In this document: piece after piece, positions 1-5,581 of the stretch
How the letters are laid out: every line of letters starts with the position of its first letter
How positions within the stretch are numbered: the first letter of the stretch is position 1
Source of the DNA: a virus
Virus record (IMG/VR): IMGVR_UViG_3300022821_000051
Coordinates: 1-39,121 of that record
Reading direction: 5' to 3' (one strand)
Length of the DNA stretch: 39,121 bases
Program-made: the position numbers and the translations under genes
Notes under the pieces: generated by a model
The model's database searches: none
The model's input: only the letters and a program-made list of their open reading frames with translations
Told to the model about the DNA's origin: nothing

Positions 1-127
1 ATACACATAAACCCATTAAAAAGATTTTCACAGTATTTACAGGAGTCACAGGATTTACAGAAGTCACAGGATTTACAGAAGTCACAGGAGTCACAGGAGT
101 CACAGGAGTCACAGGAGTCACAGGAGT
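1..127. repeat. Terminal direct repeat, left copy (circular overlap)
   Basis: Identical to 38995-39121. An exact 127-base overlap at the two ends of a contig is what a k=127 assembler leaves on a circular molecule. A reading frame crosses the join without a break, which supports true circularity. The unique genome is therefore 38,994 bp. A genuine terminal redundancy cannot be excluded from sequence alone. Confidence 0.92.
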
Positions 128-182
128 CACAGGAGTAACAGGAGTCACAGGAGTCACAGGAGTTACAGAAGTAATTGCTCAT
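1..182 (-). CDS. Cys-triplet repeat protein, N-terminal part (continues across the join at 38994)
   Basis: Start ATG at 182 overlaps the stop of the YopX gene as ATGA. Reading leftward through base 1 and on from 38994 to the stop at 38886 gives 96 residues. After M-S-N-Y-F, sixteen cysteines occur at every third position (C-x-x, mostly CDS, with CNS, CYS, CDF and CKS variants). The C-terminal part is lysine-rich and aromatic and has one more Cys. No family is recognised. The last part ([13 protein letters not shown]) resembles a small zinc-binding knuckle, so metal binding is a reasonable inference. The triplet stretch is an in-frame expansion of a 9-bp DNA repeat. Shown as partial because the window linearises the circle inside the gene. 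Confidence 0.85.
   Translation of the reverse strand, partial: MSNYFCNSCDSCDSCYSCDSCDSCDSCDSCDSCDFCKSCDFCKSCDSCKYCENLFNGFMC
39..167. repeat. 9-bp tandem repeat array (ACAGGAGTC)
   Basis: About 14 head-to-tail copies of a 9-base unit, perfect in the middle and degenerate at both edges (ACAGGATTT, ACAGAAGTC, ACAGGAGTA). Nine bases are three codons. On the minus strand the array reads TGT GAC TCC, so it adds Cys-Asp-Ser triplets to the gene crossing the join without disturbing frame. Copy number could change by slippage. Confidence 0.95.
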
Positions 183-589
183 TTTCTAAGCTCCTTTTTC
201 AATAATTTAACTGCCCTATCTAAAACCTCTTGAACATTCCCTGGATTTGATAAAAATTCTGGGTTCTCGTAGATGTTCCCGATTATTTCACCATAATCAT
301 TTACGTTAGGAATAGTTCTATTAGATTTTTTTAATAAAAATTGTCCTTCACTAAATATAATCTCATCTACACCACTAATAATTGCAAATTTATATTTTAA
401 AATATCTCCTTCATAAATATCTTTTCCATTTTTATCTTTTAATCCTGTGAATTGCATAATTTTAACCTTCCCAAATCCTTTAGGAATCATAGCCTGTTCT
501 CCAGTTTTATTATTTAAAACCCAATGAAATTCTACATGGCTCCATTTCTTTTTATCTTTATCCCAAGCTCTGAATTTTATTTCTCTCAT
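179..589 (-). CDS. YopX family protein
   Basis: 136 residues. The start [10 protein letters not shown], the central [20 protein letters not shown] and the C-terminal [14 protein letters not shown] are the signature blocks of the YopX family, small beta-rich proteins common in phages and of unknown biochemical role. The ATG overlaps the stop of the preceding 39-aa gene (ATGA), and its own stop overlaps the start of the Cys-triplet gene. It is full length for the family. Function inside the virus is unknown; it travels with other small early genes. Confidence 0.9.
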   Translation of the reverse strand: MREIKFRAWDKDKKKWSHVEFHWVLNNKTGEQAMIPKGFGKVKIMQFTGLKDKNGKDIYEGDILKYKFAIISGVDEIIFSEGQFLLKKSNRTIPNVNDYGEIIGNIYENPEFLSNPGNVQEVLDRAVKLLKKELRK

Positions 590-705
590 TGTGCTTCCAC
601 CATTGCTTTTTTAATTACGCACTTCAATCCCCAGGCTGCGCCCATTGTTAAAATTACAGTCACATAATATCCAAAGTAATCTAATGAAGTTAATTTGTCT
701 TTCAT
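586..705 (-). CDS. Small single-span membrane protein
   Basis: 39 residues beginning MKDKLTSLDYFGYY, with one hydrophobic segment (about residues 10-28, YFGYYVTVILTMGAAWGL) and a short positively charged tail. It fills the gap between two genes exactly: the ATG overlaps the upstream stop as ATGA at 702-705, and its stop overlaps the YopX ATG as ATGA at 586-589. This coupling makes the gene credible despite its size. No family is recognised. Confidence 0.7.
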   Translation of the reverse strand: MKDKLTSLDYFGYYVTVILTMGAAWGLKCVIKKAMVEAQ

Positions 706-1241
706 AAGTCGCCTCCGCATAGAACATTATCTGATCCAAAAATATCTTTAATTTTTTTTGCATTTCTACCCATCATCCCATTATACTCATCTAAATAATT
801 TTTTAATCTATTTTCTTCTGCTTCGGAGTGGCCTGTTTCATAATATCCTGATTCGTCATGAACCTCTGAGTTTTCGCAGAAGGATCCAAACCATCTCAAA
901 AATTCTGCTACTTGCACATGAACTTTATATCCTGCATAATGTGTTTTAACAAATGCTCCACAGAACCATTCCTCATCATCAAAATTAAAATCTTTTAATT
1001 TTGCTCCCTCAAATGACCAATCTTCAGTGATTTTTCCATCTTTATATACTGGTTTAATATTTTTTACTTTGTGGAAATGTAAGTCAACACTTTCGCATTC
1101 TGTGTGTGGGTGCACAATTAATTTGTTCCAGCTTCTTTCGAGGATCTCCCAACCGAGTTTTTTTGCAATAATCTCTGCTCTCTTTAAAAGTTCTTCTGGA
1201 CTTCTTTCTCTCTTAAAAGAATAATGTATTGTTAATCCCAT
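702..1241 (-). CDS. Hypothetical protein, 179 aa
   Basis: Starts MGLTIHYSFKRERSPEELLKR. Soluble, mixed alpha/beta composition, rich in Trp, His and acidic residues, with a cluster HPHTECESVDLHFHKV near residues 44-59 and conserved-looking Cys at WFCGAF, SFCEN and VLCGG. Similar unassigned proteins occur in phages, but I cannot name a family or activity. The His/Cys distribution would allow metal binding, but this is not shown. The ATG overlaps the upstream gene's TAA as TAATG, and its stop overlaps the next ATG. Confidence 0.8.
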   Translation of the reverse strand: MGLTIHYSFKRERSPEELLKRAEIIAKKLGWEILERSWNKLIVHPHTECESVDLHFHKVKNIKPVYKDGKITEDWSFEGAKLKDFNFDDEEWFCGAFVKTHYAGYKVHVQVAEFLRWFGSFCENSEVHDESGYYETGHSEAEENRLKNYLDEYNGMMGRNAKKIKDIFGSDNVLCGGDL

Positions 1242-1378
1242 TATTCAAAAATCCCCCTTAAAATTTCTTTTTGTTTTTCTTGATAGATTTCTAATTCTGT
1301 TTTACCTTTTGGTTGTGTGATTAAAATTAAATTGTTTATTCCTGCCTTTCCGTGTTGTTGTCCTATGTTAATTTTCAT
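1241..1378 (-). CDS. Small hypothetical protein, 45 aa
   Basis: Begins MKINIGQQHGKAGINNLILI and ends in a charged helix (KTELEIYQEKQKEILRGIFE). First gene after promoter P1 (1411-1432). A GGAG motif lies 17 nt upstream of the ATG, too far for a normal ribosome site, so leader use is unclear. Its TAA shares a base with the next ATG (TAATG). No family is recognised; support comes from the promoter spacing and coupling. Confidence 0.6.
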   Translation of the reverse strand: MKINIGQQHGKAGINNLILITQPKGKTELEIYQEKQKEILRGIFE

Positions 1379-1410
1379 TTTATCTCTTTTTTTCTCCATA
1401 TATACTCTGT

Positions 1411-1432
1411 TTTTATCCTTTTTAAAAGTTTC
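1411..1432 (-). promoter_or_regulatory. Promoter P1 (archaeal BRE/TATA type)
   Basis: Minus-strand GAAACTTTTAAAAAGG followed by ATAAAA. The same element occurs at 2067-2088, 4798-4820 and 37474-37495. The form fits an archaeal BRE plus TATA box. P1 and P4 also share AGTTTTCC placed 6 nt further upstream, a possible activator or operator site. Expected transcription starts about 25 nt downstream, near 1395. Confidence 0.75.
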
Positions 1433-1800
1433 TATCTTGGAAAACTATTAAAAGATTTACCCTCGCTGTCCTCTGTTTTGGGAGATTTGAGTTTATTGCA
1501 AATTTGCTTCAATTTCAGACATTTTGCAGTGATATGCTTTCCGTTCTTTCTGTTGATATATCTCCAGTCTCCTGGAAACTTTAAACTTAGATCATCCATA
1601 ATCTTCTTAGTATCCTCAATATATTCTTTATAAAATTCTAAGGCCTTATTAATTATTAAAGATTTGTTTTCTGATCCATTCAAAAAAAGCGCCACTTGGT
1701 TTGTGGGCCTAAAAGGGATCGCTGCGTTTTGTAATACTTGTTTGCGCCACTTCTTTGTTGGGTTCGCGTGCTTTTGTTTTTTAATAATATTTTGTTCCAT
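1432..1800 (-). CDS. Hypothetical protein, possible ribbon-helix-helix DNA-binding protein
   Basis: 122 residues, strongly basic. The stretch around residues 37-57 (VALFLNGSENKSLIINKALEF) has the strand-turn-helix pattern of ribbon-helix-helix repressors; the rest is basic and helical. The assignment is tentative because the N- and C-terminal regions are unlike typical CopG/Arc proteins. Its stop codon abuts promoter P1, so it ends its own unit and may regulate P1. No clear ribosome binding site is seen. Confidence 0.55.
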   Translation of the reverse strand: MEQNIIKKQKHANPTKKWRKQVLQNAAIPFRPTNQVALFLNGSENKSLIINKALEFYKEYIEDTKKIMDDLSLKFPGDWRYINRKNGKHITAKCLKLKQICNKLKSPKTEDSEGKSFNSFPR

Positions 1801-1889
1801 TTTGTTTGTTTTGAGTATAATTTGTTGTTTTTATGTTGTTTTTTTTTGTATTTCAAATTAAGATTGAGATAATTCAAAAATAAAAAAAA

Positions 1890-2052
1890 ACTCTATCTAC
1901 ACTTTAAACCCTCCATAAAGGTATTACAAGATCTCTTTTCTTTCGCAACTTCGTTCAGCTTATAGCACATAGACCACAGGCAGACCAATTGAAAACTGCA
2001 CTTAATGGGGGACTCGGTCCGTCCAAAAAAATTCTTGTCACACCAATTTATC
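1890..2052 (-). ncRNA. Candidate non-coding RNA downstream of P2
   Basis: The 333-base gap 1801-2133 has no convincing gene. It starts with a promoter of the repeated type (2067-2088) and ends in a run of minus-strand U residues (1879-1892). Between them the sequence is less AT-rich than the surroundings and contains a short hairpin, GGAC(N7)GTCC, near 2010-2025. This fits a roughly 160-nt transcript of unknown role. The limits are estimates from promoter and U-tract positions. Confidence 0.4.
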
Positions 2053-2066
2053 ATACATCTCTATAA

Positions 2067-2088
2067 TTTTATGCTTTTTAAAAGTTTC
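2067..2088 (-). promoter_or_regulatory. Promoter P2 (archaeal BRE/TATA type)
   Basis: Minus-strand GAAACTTTTAAAAAGC then ATAAAA, matching P1, P3 and P4. The nearest downstream coding start is about 270 nt away, so it more likely drives the candidate RNA at 1890-2052. Confidence 0.65.
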
Positions 2089-2133
2089 TAAGAATACACA
2101 TTGGTGCGTTAAAGGTTGGTGAATCAAACAAAA

Positions 2134-2403
2134 TTAAATATTCTTAAACAATTCAACAAGATTTTTTAATTTTGTTTTAAATTCCTTTTTTATAGAATAG
2201 TCGTTTTGATTCTTACCCTTAACCTGTTCTTTACCAAGAAATTTAAAGGTGTTTATTGCCTTCAATCGTCTTGAAATTGCTGTTTCTTCTAATCCTGTTT
2301 TTTGGGATATTTCTTTTTGACAAAGTTTATTACATTCTAAAAGAGATTTGTAAATTAATATGTCTGTTTTTGTAACTAAAAAATCTTTTTTACTATTAGT
2401 CAT
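2134..2403 (-). CDS. Winged-helix transcriptional regulator
   Basis: 89 residues. A helix-turn-helix (CQKEISQKTGLEETAISRRL, about residues 28-47) is followed by a wing-like segment (FKFLGKEQVKGKNQNDYSI), the layout of archaeal MarR/ArsR-like regulators. A TATA-like TTTATAAG lies about 25 nt before the ATG (2424-2439), suggesting a nearly leaderless mRNA. Three 16-bp direct repeats sit just upstream (2448-2495) and are the obvious operator. Autoregulation and control of early genes is an inference from this layout. Confidence 0.75.
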   Translation of the reverse strand: MTNSKKDFLVTKTDILIYKSLLECNKLCQKEISQKTGLEETAISRRLKAINTFKFLGKEQVKGKNQNDYSIKKEFKTKLKNLVELFKNI

Positions 2404-2423
2404 AATAATATAGAGAGAATCAT

Positions 2424-2439
2424 CTTATAAACTTTACTT
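2424..2439 (-). promoter_or_regulatory. TATA-type promoter of the winged-helix gene
   Basis: Minus-strand AAGTAAAGTTTATAAG: a purine-rich BRE-like stretch and TTTATAAG about 25 nt before the ATG at 2403. The spacing predicts a leaderless or very short-leader transcript. The upstream edge abuts the 16-bp repeats. Confidence 0.55.
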
Positions 2440-2447
2440 TTTAGTAA

Positions 2448-2495
2448 ATATACTATATTGTAAATATACCATAATGTTTATATACTATGTTGTTT
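2448..2495. repeat. Three tandem 16-bp repeats, probable operator
   Basis: Units at 2448-2463, 2464-2479 and 2480-2495 (ATATACTATATTGTAA, ATATACCATAATGTTT, ATATACTATGTTGTTT). They start ATATAC and vary mainly in the last bases. The period of 16 bp and the position immediately upstream of the regulator promoter suggest cooperative binding of that regulator. Iterons for replication are an alternative. Confidence 0.7.
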
Positions 2496-2657
2496 ATATT
2501 CTTTTATGAAACAAAACATATTTAAAACTAATTTACTAAGTAACCCTATGAAAAAAGAGGGTGTTAATTTTGGCTTGTATTTTTTGCGACCAATAGGTTT
2601 TTATAATAATATTTCTTGTAGTAATTTAATCGGAGTTACACAATTAGGTTCCTCCTT

Positions 2658-2728
2658 TGGACCGACCGAGAATCGAACCCGAGACTCATACTTACCAAGC
2701 ATGCATGTTACCACTACACCATCGGCCC
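2658..2728 (-). tRNA. tRNA-Thr (anticodon GGU)
   Basis: Minus strand. Acceptor GGGCCGA pairs with TCGGTCC (one G-U). The D arm is GTGT/ACAT with a GG in the loop. The anticodon stem CATGC/GTATG holds the loop TTGGTAA with anticodon GGT. The T arm has loop TTCGATT with a 5-bp stem including two G-U pairs. The discriminator is A and no CCA is encoded, as is usual in archaea. Length is 71 nt, with no intron seen. The anticodon reads ACC/ACU. It is preceded by two hairpins (2749-2858) on the same strand. No integrase is present, so a role as attachment site has no support. Confidence 0.92.
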
Positions 2729-2748
2729 ATTAAAGGTTAGGGGAACAA

Positions 2749-2780
2749 GTCGGTAACTTTCCTACAATGAAAGCACCGAC
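2749..2780 (-). ncRNA. Hairpin upstream of the tRNA
   Basis: Plus-strand GTCGGT-aa-CTTTC-loop-GAAAG-c-ACCGAC: 6-bp and 5-bp stems separated by a small internal loop, with a 7-nt loop containing CATTGTA in minus orientation. It lies 20 nt before the tRNA on the minus strand. It may be a processing element or part of a larger structured RNA with 2784-2858. Confidence 0.5.
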
Positions 2781-2783
2781 GAG

Positions 2784-2858
2784 GTAACAGGATGAAAAGA
2801 AGGGATTGCTACTCTTACAATGATAGGCAATCCCTCTTTCAACTTTTACATCTGTTAC
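2784..2858 (-). ncRNA. Long structured hairpin
   Basis: Outer stem GTAACAG/CTGTTAC with a near-adjacent GATG/CATC, then AAAG/CTTT and AGGGATTGC/GCAATCCCT, closing a loop that again contains CATTGTA on the minus strand. The pairing is far beyond chance for AT-rich sequence. It lies between a frameshifted small gene and the tRNA and is probably part of the same minus-strand transcript. Function unknown. Confidence 0.55.
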
Positions 2859-2865
2859 TATAAAA

Positions 2866-3146
2866 TTATTTTTCTTCACTTTCTTTTTTAACCTCACTCT
2901 CTTTTTTTACTTCTGCAAAATCTATTACAAATATTTTTTTTCCTGAATCAAAATCTTCAATATAAGGAGTAAATCTTCAAACGAAATAAACTCTTTCTCA
3001 TCCCAATAAACTTTATACAATAAAACAATAGCTTGAACATCTTTGGGTAAATCCATTTCTACAATTTTAATATGTGCATATTCTTGCCTATATCTTTGTA
3101 AATCAATAGTTTTAAGGAATTCTGTAAATTCTTGTAACTTACTCAT
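2866..3146 (-). pseudogene. Small hypothetical gene with an apparent frameshift
   Basis: Frame 1 from the ATG at 3146 gives MSKLQEFTEFLKTIDLQRYR and runs to 2925 as 73 aa, ending in an unnatural LLLILKILI tail. From about 2970 the protein character moves to another frame, reading TPYIEDFDSGKKIFVIDFAE and a charged KKESEVKKESEEK end, stop at 2866. Adding one T to the TTT run in GAAGATTTACTCC joins both into about 94 aa (EDFTPYIEDF). Either a real indel, a sequencing error, or frameshifting. No family is recognised. Confidence 0.55.
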
Positions 3147-3220
3147 AAATTAGGCAAGAAAAAGAAACTTAAAAACTTATCTACCAACCTCTAACTCACC
3201 AATATACTAAGAATAAAAAA

Positions 3221-3265
3221 GTCCCTGTTTATGATAAATTGGTGTATAAAAATACGCCCAGGGAC
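3221..3265 (-). terminator. Hairpin with U-tract
   Basis: GTCCCTG (3221-3227) pairs with CAGGGAC (3259-3265). On the minus strand the hairpin is followed directly by TTTTTTATTC. The 31-nt loop holds the sequence TATGATAAATTGGTGT, which occurs inverted at 2040-2055. It would end transcripts coming from the HNH region above. Confidence 0.5.
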
Positions 3266-3285
3266 CCTCTAAGGAGTTATTTACC

Positions 3286-3591
3286 CTATATAAATTTAAT
3301 GATTAAGGGCATGGAACTCGAAGGAGAGGTTCCCAACATCCCCTTCTCTAACGTCCCAGAGTTCAAATGAGATAAAAAATAATTACATTTTTTAGTTTGT
3401 TTTGGTTTACCCGCAGGTGTTTTGCCCATACCAGTAAATGGAATTGAACCACTTCCTAAAGCTCTCTCAAATTTTCTGATGTCGAGTTTTTCATGAGGCT
3501 TTTGGGCTACCATTACCCCATACTGATTTAAAGGGATCTCGTTGGCTTTAAGGTCACCCGAACTATCAAATCCAACCCCCCCGTTTGACTG
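3286..3591 (-). other. Uncertain ORF or structured RNA between an HNH gene and a terminator
   Basis: This stretch is more GC-balanced than its neighbours. It is open on the minus strand in the same frame as the HNH gene above, right after that gene's TAG, and ends at 3286. An ATG at 3513 gives MVAQKPHEKLDIRKFERAL and more, 75 aa. It also contains pairings such as GAACTC/GAGTTC near 3314-3366. I cannot decide between the tail of a gene interrupted by the HNH gene, a short gene, and a structured RNA. Confidence 0.3.
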
Positions 3592-3912
3592 CTATGTGAT
3601 TAATTTATGTACTTTATTGTGGCATCCCCTACACAAAACCATTATTTTAAATGGTTTGTCATAATCTTCATGGTGCATTACCAAATCCTCTTTGATTCCA
3701 CATTTCTGACATTTTACTATTTCTATAATTCCTTTTCTCTTTAAATAATTTAATTTATTCCACATTGAAATCTTTTCTTTATTTTTATCAGCATATTCTT
3801 TCTTTTTCTTTAATATTTTCTCCCTATTTTTAATATAATTCTTTCTGCACCTATTCTTTCCTTTATCTGGATACTTTGCACGATATCTTCTATCTTGTTC
3901 TCTTTTTGTCAT
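3592..3912 (-). CDS. HNH endonuclease-like protein
   Basis: 106 residues. A long basic helical N-terminus (RRYRAKYPDKGKNRCRKNYI and a run of lysines) precedes a compact C-terminal HNH/zinc module: CQKCG (about 69-73), MHHEDYDKP (about 79-87, with the catalytic-type His pair) and CRGCHNKVH (about 94-102). This is a common phage HNH form. It sits alone between structured sequences, as expected for a selfish free-standing nuclease. Target unknown. Confidence 0.8.
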   Translation of the reverse strand: MTKREQDRRYRAKYPDKGKNRCRKNYIKNREKILKKKKEYADKNKEKISMWNKLNYLKRKGIIEIVKCQKCGIKEDLVMHHEDYDKPFKIMVLCRGCHNKVHKLIT

Positions 3913-4056
3913 TTTAACATAATCCCCGTCTTTCCGAGGTGTCAGATGACTTTTGTTGTACTTAGGACTTTATCAACGATTGTCCACAATGGGAACGGCA
4001 TCTTTTACAATGCAATCCCCCAAAATCTAAAAAATAAAAATAATAATTAAGTAATT
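3913..4056 (-). terminator. U-tract after the 4057 gene, then a structured leader
   Basis: Directly after the TAA at 4057 the minus strand reads a T-rich run (4020-4056), a probable archaeal terminator. Below it are short hairpins: GCAT/ATGC, ATTGT/ACAAT and CCTCG/CGGGG (the last at about 3922-3937, just before the HNH ATG). No gene is seen. Confidence 0.45.
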
Positions 4057-4719
4057 CTAAGCAAAGATTGCTGGTTCTTCAAAGCTGAATTCTACAAGAC
4101 TTACATCTTCGTCATCAAAATCTCCTTCATCATAAAGAACATTGTAATGCGCGTAAACATATTTTTTGTAGTCATCATCTGTTCCTTCTAAAAGTTCGTA
4201 TTTAACTTTCAGCTTGAAGTATACATCAGCTTCTTTGTCATCTTCGTCATCAAGACCTAATTGAAGAACCTTCACTTCCATTTCTCTTTCGTCTACATCG
4301 TTAAGTTCATCGAACCCTTCGATTTCAACTTCTAAGAATTCTTCTAATTCATCAAAGTCATCGTCTTCTAATTCTAATCTTGAATCTTCTTCTGATTCTG
4401 CCTCAATCTCATCAATTTCATCTGAGTATAAATCTTCCCACAAGTCATGCATTTCATCATAAACATCTGGAATTTCTACACTTGGAATAACTATTTTTGA
4501 TGCGATTTCTTCAGCACTCGGAACAATTACTTCTTCTTGTGCTGGCAAGTTTGCCAAAACATAAGCTGATGCAACCTTCGCAAGAGAATCTTGGTCTTCC
4601 TCTGAAAAATTAAATTTCTTATTAGAGATCATGCTCATAGAAACAAAGCTCATAACTAAACAAACTATCACTGCTATTGAGATTACCCAAAGAAAAGCGC
4701 TATAATTTTTTTCTGTCAT
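4057..4719 (-). CDS. Membrane-anchored acidic protein
   Basis: 220 residues. One N-terminal transmembrane helix (about residues 7-30, FLWVISIAVIVCLVMSFVSM) is followed by a highly acidic domain with runs such as EAESEEDSRLELEDDDFDEL. Topology is probably N-in with the acidic domain outside. It has a strong ribosome site (GGGAGGT, 8 nt spacing) and its own promoter P3 with a roughly 80-nt structured leader, so high expression is likely. No family is recognised. A role at the host surface or in egress is conceivable but only inferred. Confidence 0.8.
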   Translation of the reverse strand: MTEKNYSAFLWVISIAVIVCLVMSFVSMSMISNKKFNFSEEDQDSLAKVASAYVLANLPAQEEVIVPSAEEIASKIVIPSVEIPDVYDEMHDLWEDLYSDEIDEIEAESEEDSRLELEDDDFDELEEFLEVEIEGFDELNDVDEREMEVKVLQLGLDDEDDKEADVYFKLKVKYELLEGTDDDYKKYVYAHYNVLYDEGDFDDEDVSLVEFSFEEPAIFA

Positions 4720-4732
4720 TTTTTTTACCTCC

Positions 4733-4762
4733 CGAATTTAATTCGTTTGACGCCAAACGGCG
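4733..4762 (-). promoter_or_regulatory. Structured 5' leader of the acidic membrane protein
   Basis: Two adjacent hairpins lie between P3 and the ribosome site: CGCC-GTTT-GGCG (4751-4762) and CGAAT-loop-ATTCG (4733-4745). The GTTT loop could also pair with the AAAC just downstream, giving a compact pseudoknot. Similar hairpin leaders precede other genes in this genome. Confidence 0.45.
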
Positions 4763-4797
4763 AGTGTGAGAATTTATTTTCATGTATTTATCCAATG

Positions 4798-4820
4798 TTT
4801 TGTGCCTTTTTAAAAGTTTC
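4798..4820 (-). promoter_or_regulatory. Promoter P3 (archaeal BRE/TATA type)
   Basis: Minus-strand GAAACTTTTAAAAAGG then CACAAAA, matching P1, P2 and P4. GTTTTCC occurs upstream but at a longer spacing than in P1/P4. It drives the acidic membrane protein. Confidence 0.75.
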
Positions 4821-4865
4821 TTTGTTTTAATTTTGGAAAACAAATTTTAAAAACTACTTTAAAGT

Positions 4866-4913
4866 TATAAAAAGATTGGTGTGATGCCTGTGGCTAATGT
4901 TCTAAGCCCAACC
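4866..4913 (-). terminator. Terminator of the long tail operon
   Basis: On the minus strand GGTTGG pairs with CCAATC (4874-4913) and GGC with GCC inside it, followed by TTTTTATAA. It lies 15 nt after the last gene of the tail/membrane block and before P3, so it closes the main leftward operon. Confidence 0.6.
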
Positions 4914-4927
4914 TTTTTTTTTAAAGA

Positions 4928-5131
4928 TTATTTTCTATTTAATACTGGTAAATCTCTGATCCCAAATACAGCTAATATTGCTATTGCTGCAGACCATAAT
5001 TCCGCAATTGGAACTACGCCTGTGTTAAGCCAACCAATTAATCCTCCAAGTGCAATTCCTACACCTGCAAGGATCCCGGCCATCTTTGTCTTTGATTTCC
5101 AAAAAGGTTCATTTCCTTTTACTTTTTCCAT
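4928..5131 (-). CDS. Small two-span membrane protein, holin-like
   Basis: 67 residues. A short charged N-terminus (MEKVKGNEPFWKSKTK) precedes two hydrophobic segments, about 17-34 (MAGILAGVGIALGGLIGW) and 42-58 (IAELWSAAIAILAVFGI), and a basic end (RDLPVLNRK). Size and topology match small phage holins and similar proteins of tailed viruses. It is last in the tail operon, where lysis genes often sit, next to an XhlA-like protein. No endolysin is seen, so the lysis role is unproven. Confidence 0.6.
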   Translation of the reverse strand: MEKVKGNEPFWKSKTKMAGILAGVGIALGGLIGWLNTGVVPIAELWSAAIAILAVFGIRDLPVLNRK

Positions 5132-5136
5132 TTTTC

Positions 5137-5324
5137 TTATTTTTTTATTAATTTAGTTACTAACCCTCGACTTATGCCAAGATTTTGAGCAGTTTTTCTT
5201 AAACTTTTTGTTTTTTTATATTCTTTTAAAACAATAGGTTTAAATTTTTCCCTTTGTTTTTTCCTTATTTCCGCAGATTTTTTAATTCCCTCATAAGGAA
5301 TTTTTCCTTTTTTTCTATTGCCAT
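5137..5324 (-). CDS. Small HTH protein reached by a -1 frameshift at A-AAA-AAG
   Basis: The ATG at 5324 shares a base with the upstream stop (TAATG), which fixes the start. The zero frame stops after 19 codons. A canonical -1 slippery heptamer A AAA AAG lies in the correct phase at codons 4-6 (5313-5307). Slipping there gives 62 residues, beginning MAIEKKGKIPYEGIKKSAEI and ending in a clear helix-turn-helix (SLRKTAQNLGISRGLVTKLI). An indel in the A-run would look the same. The function of the HTH protein is unknown. Confidence 0.6.
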
Positions 5325-5581
5325 TATAATGTTGCTAAAACTGCAGCCCCCACAATTACTGCAATAATTCCTAAAATCCACCAAACTATTTTTGATGTGA
5401 TTTTTAATTTTCCTTTAATTTCTCCCAAATCTACCGCCATATTTATTATTTGTTCTTTTGTGACTTTCGCATCATCTTTCATCTCTGTAATATTATGATT
5501 TAATGTTTGAACCATTAATTTAAAATTTTCTTTAAAATCACAAAATTCTGTTTCATTAATATAATTTTTATTTTTTGGCAT
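5324..5581 (-). CDS. XhlA-like coiled-coil membrane protein
   Basis: 86 residues from MPKNKNYINE at 5581. This start overlaps the upstream gene by 14 bases; a longer ORF reaches 5647 but would overlap much more. A helical stretch (about 15-60, FKENFKLMVQTLNHNITEMK and on) is followed by one C-terminal transmembrane segment (about 66-85, IVWWILGIIAVIVGAAVLAT). This is the layout of XhlA-type haemolysin/lysis-associated proteins. It is paired with the holin-like gene 193 bases downstream. A role in membrane disruption is inferred from topology only. Confidence 0.6.
   Translation of the reverse strand: MPKNKNYINETEFCDFKENFKLMVQTLNHNITEMKDDAKVTKEQIINMAVDLGEIKGKLKITSKIVWWILGIIAVIVGAAVLATL

Noticed and set aside
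39-167. CRISPR-like array
   Set aside because: The repeat is a 9-bp microsatellite-type unit without spacers and it codes for protein in frame.
2658-2728. tRNA as integration attachment site
   Set aside because: No integrase gene and no second copy of the tRNA end elsewhere in the window.
2506-2733. 75-aa ORF on the plus strand
   Set aside because: Its 3' half is the complement of the tRNA gene, so translation is unlikely.
3913-4056. Group I intron fragment around the HNH gene
   Set aside because: Short hairpins are present, but I could not assemble a P3-P8 core or splice sites.
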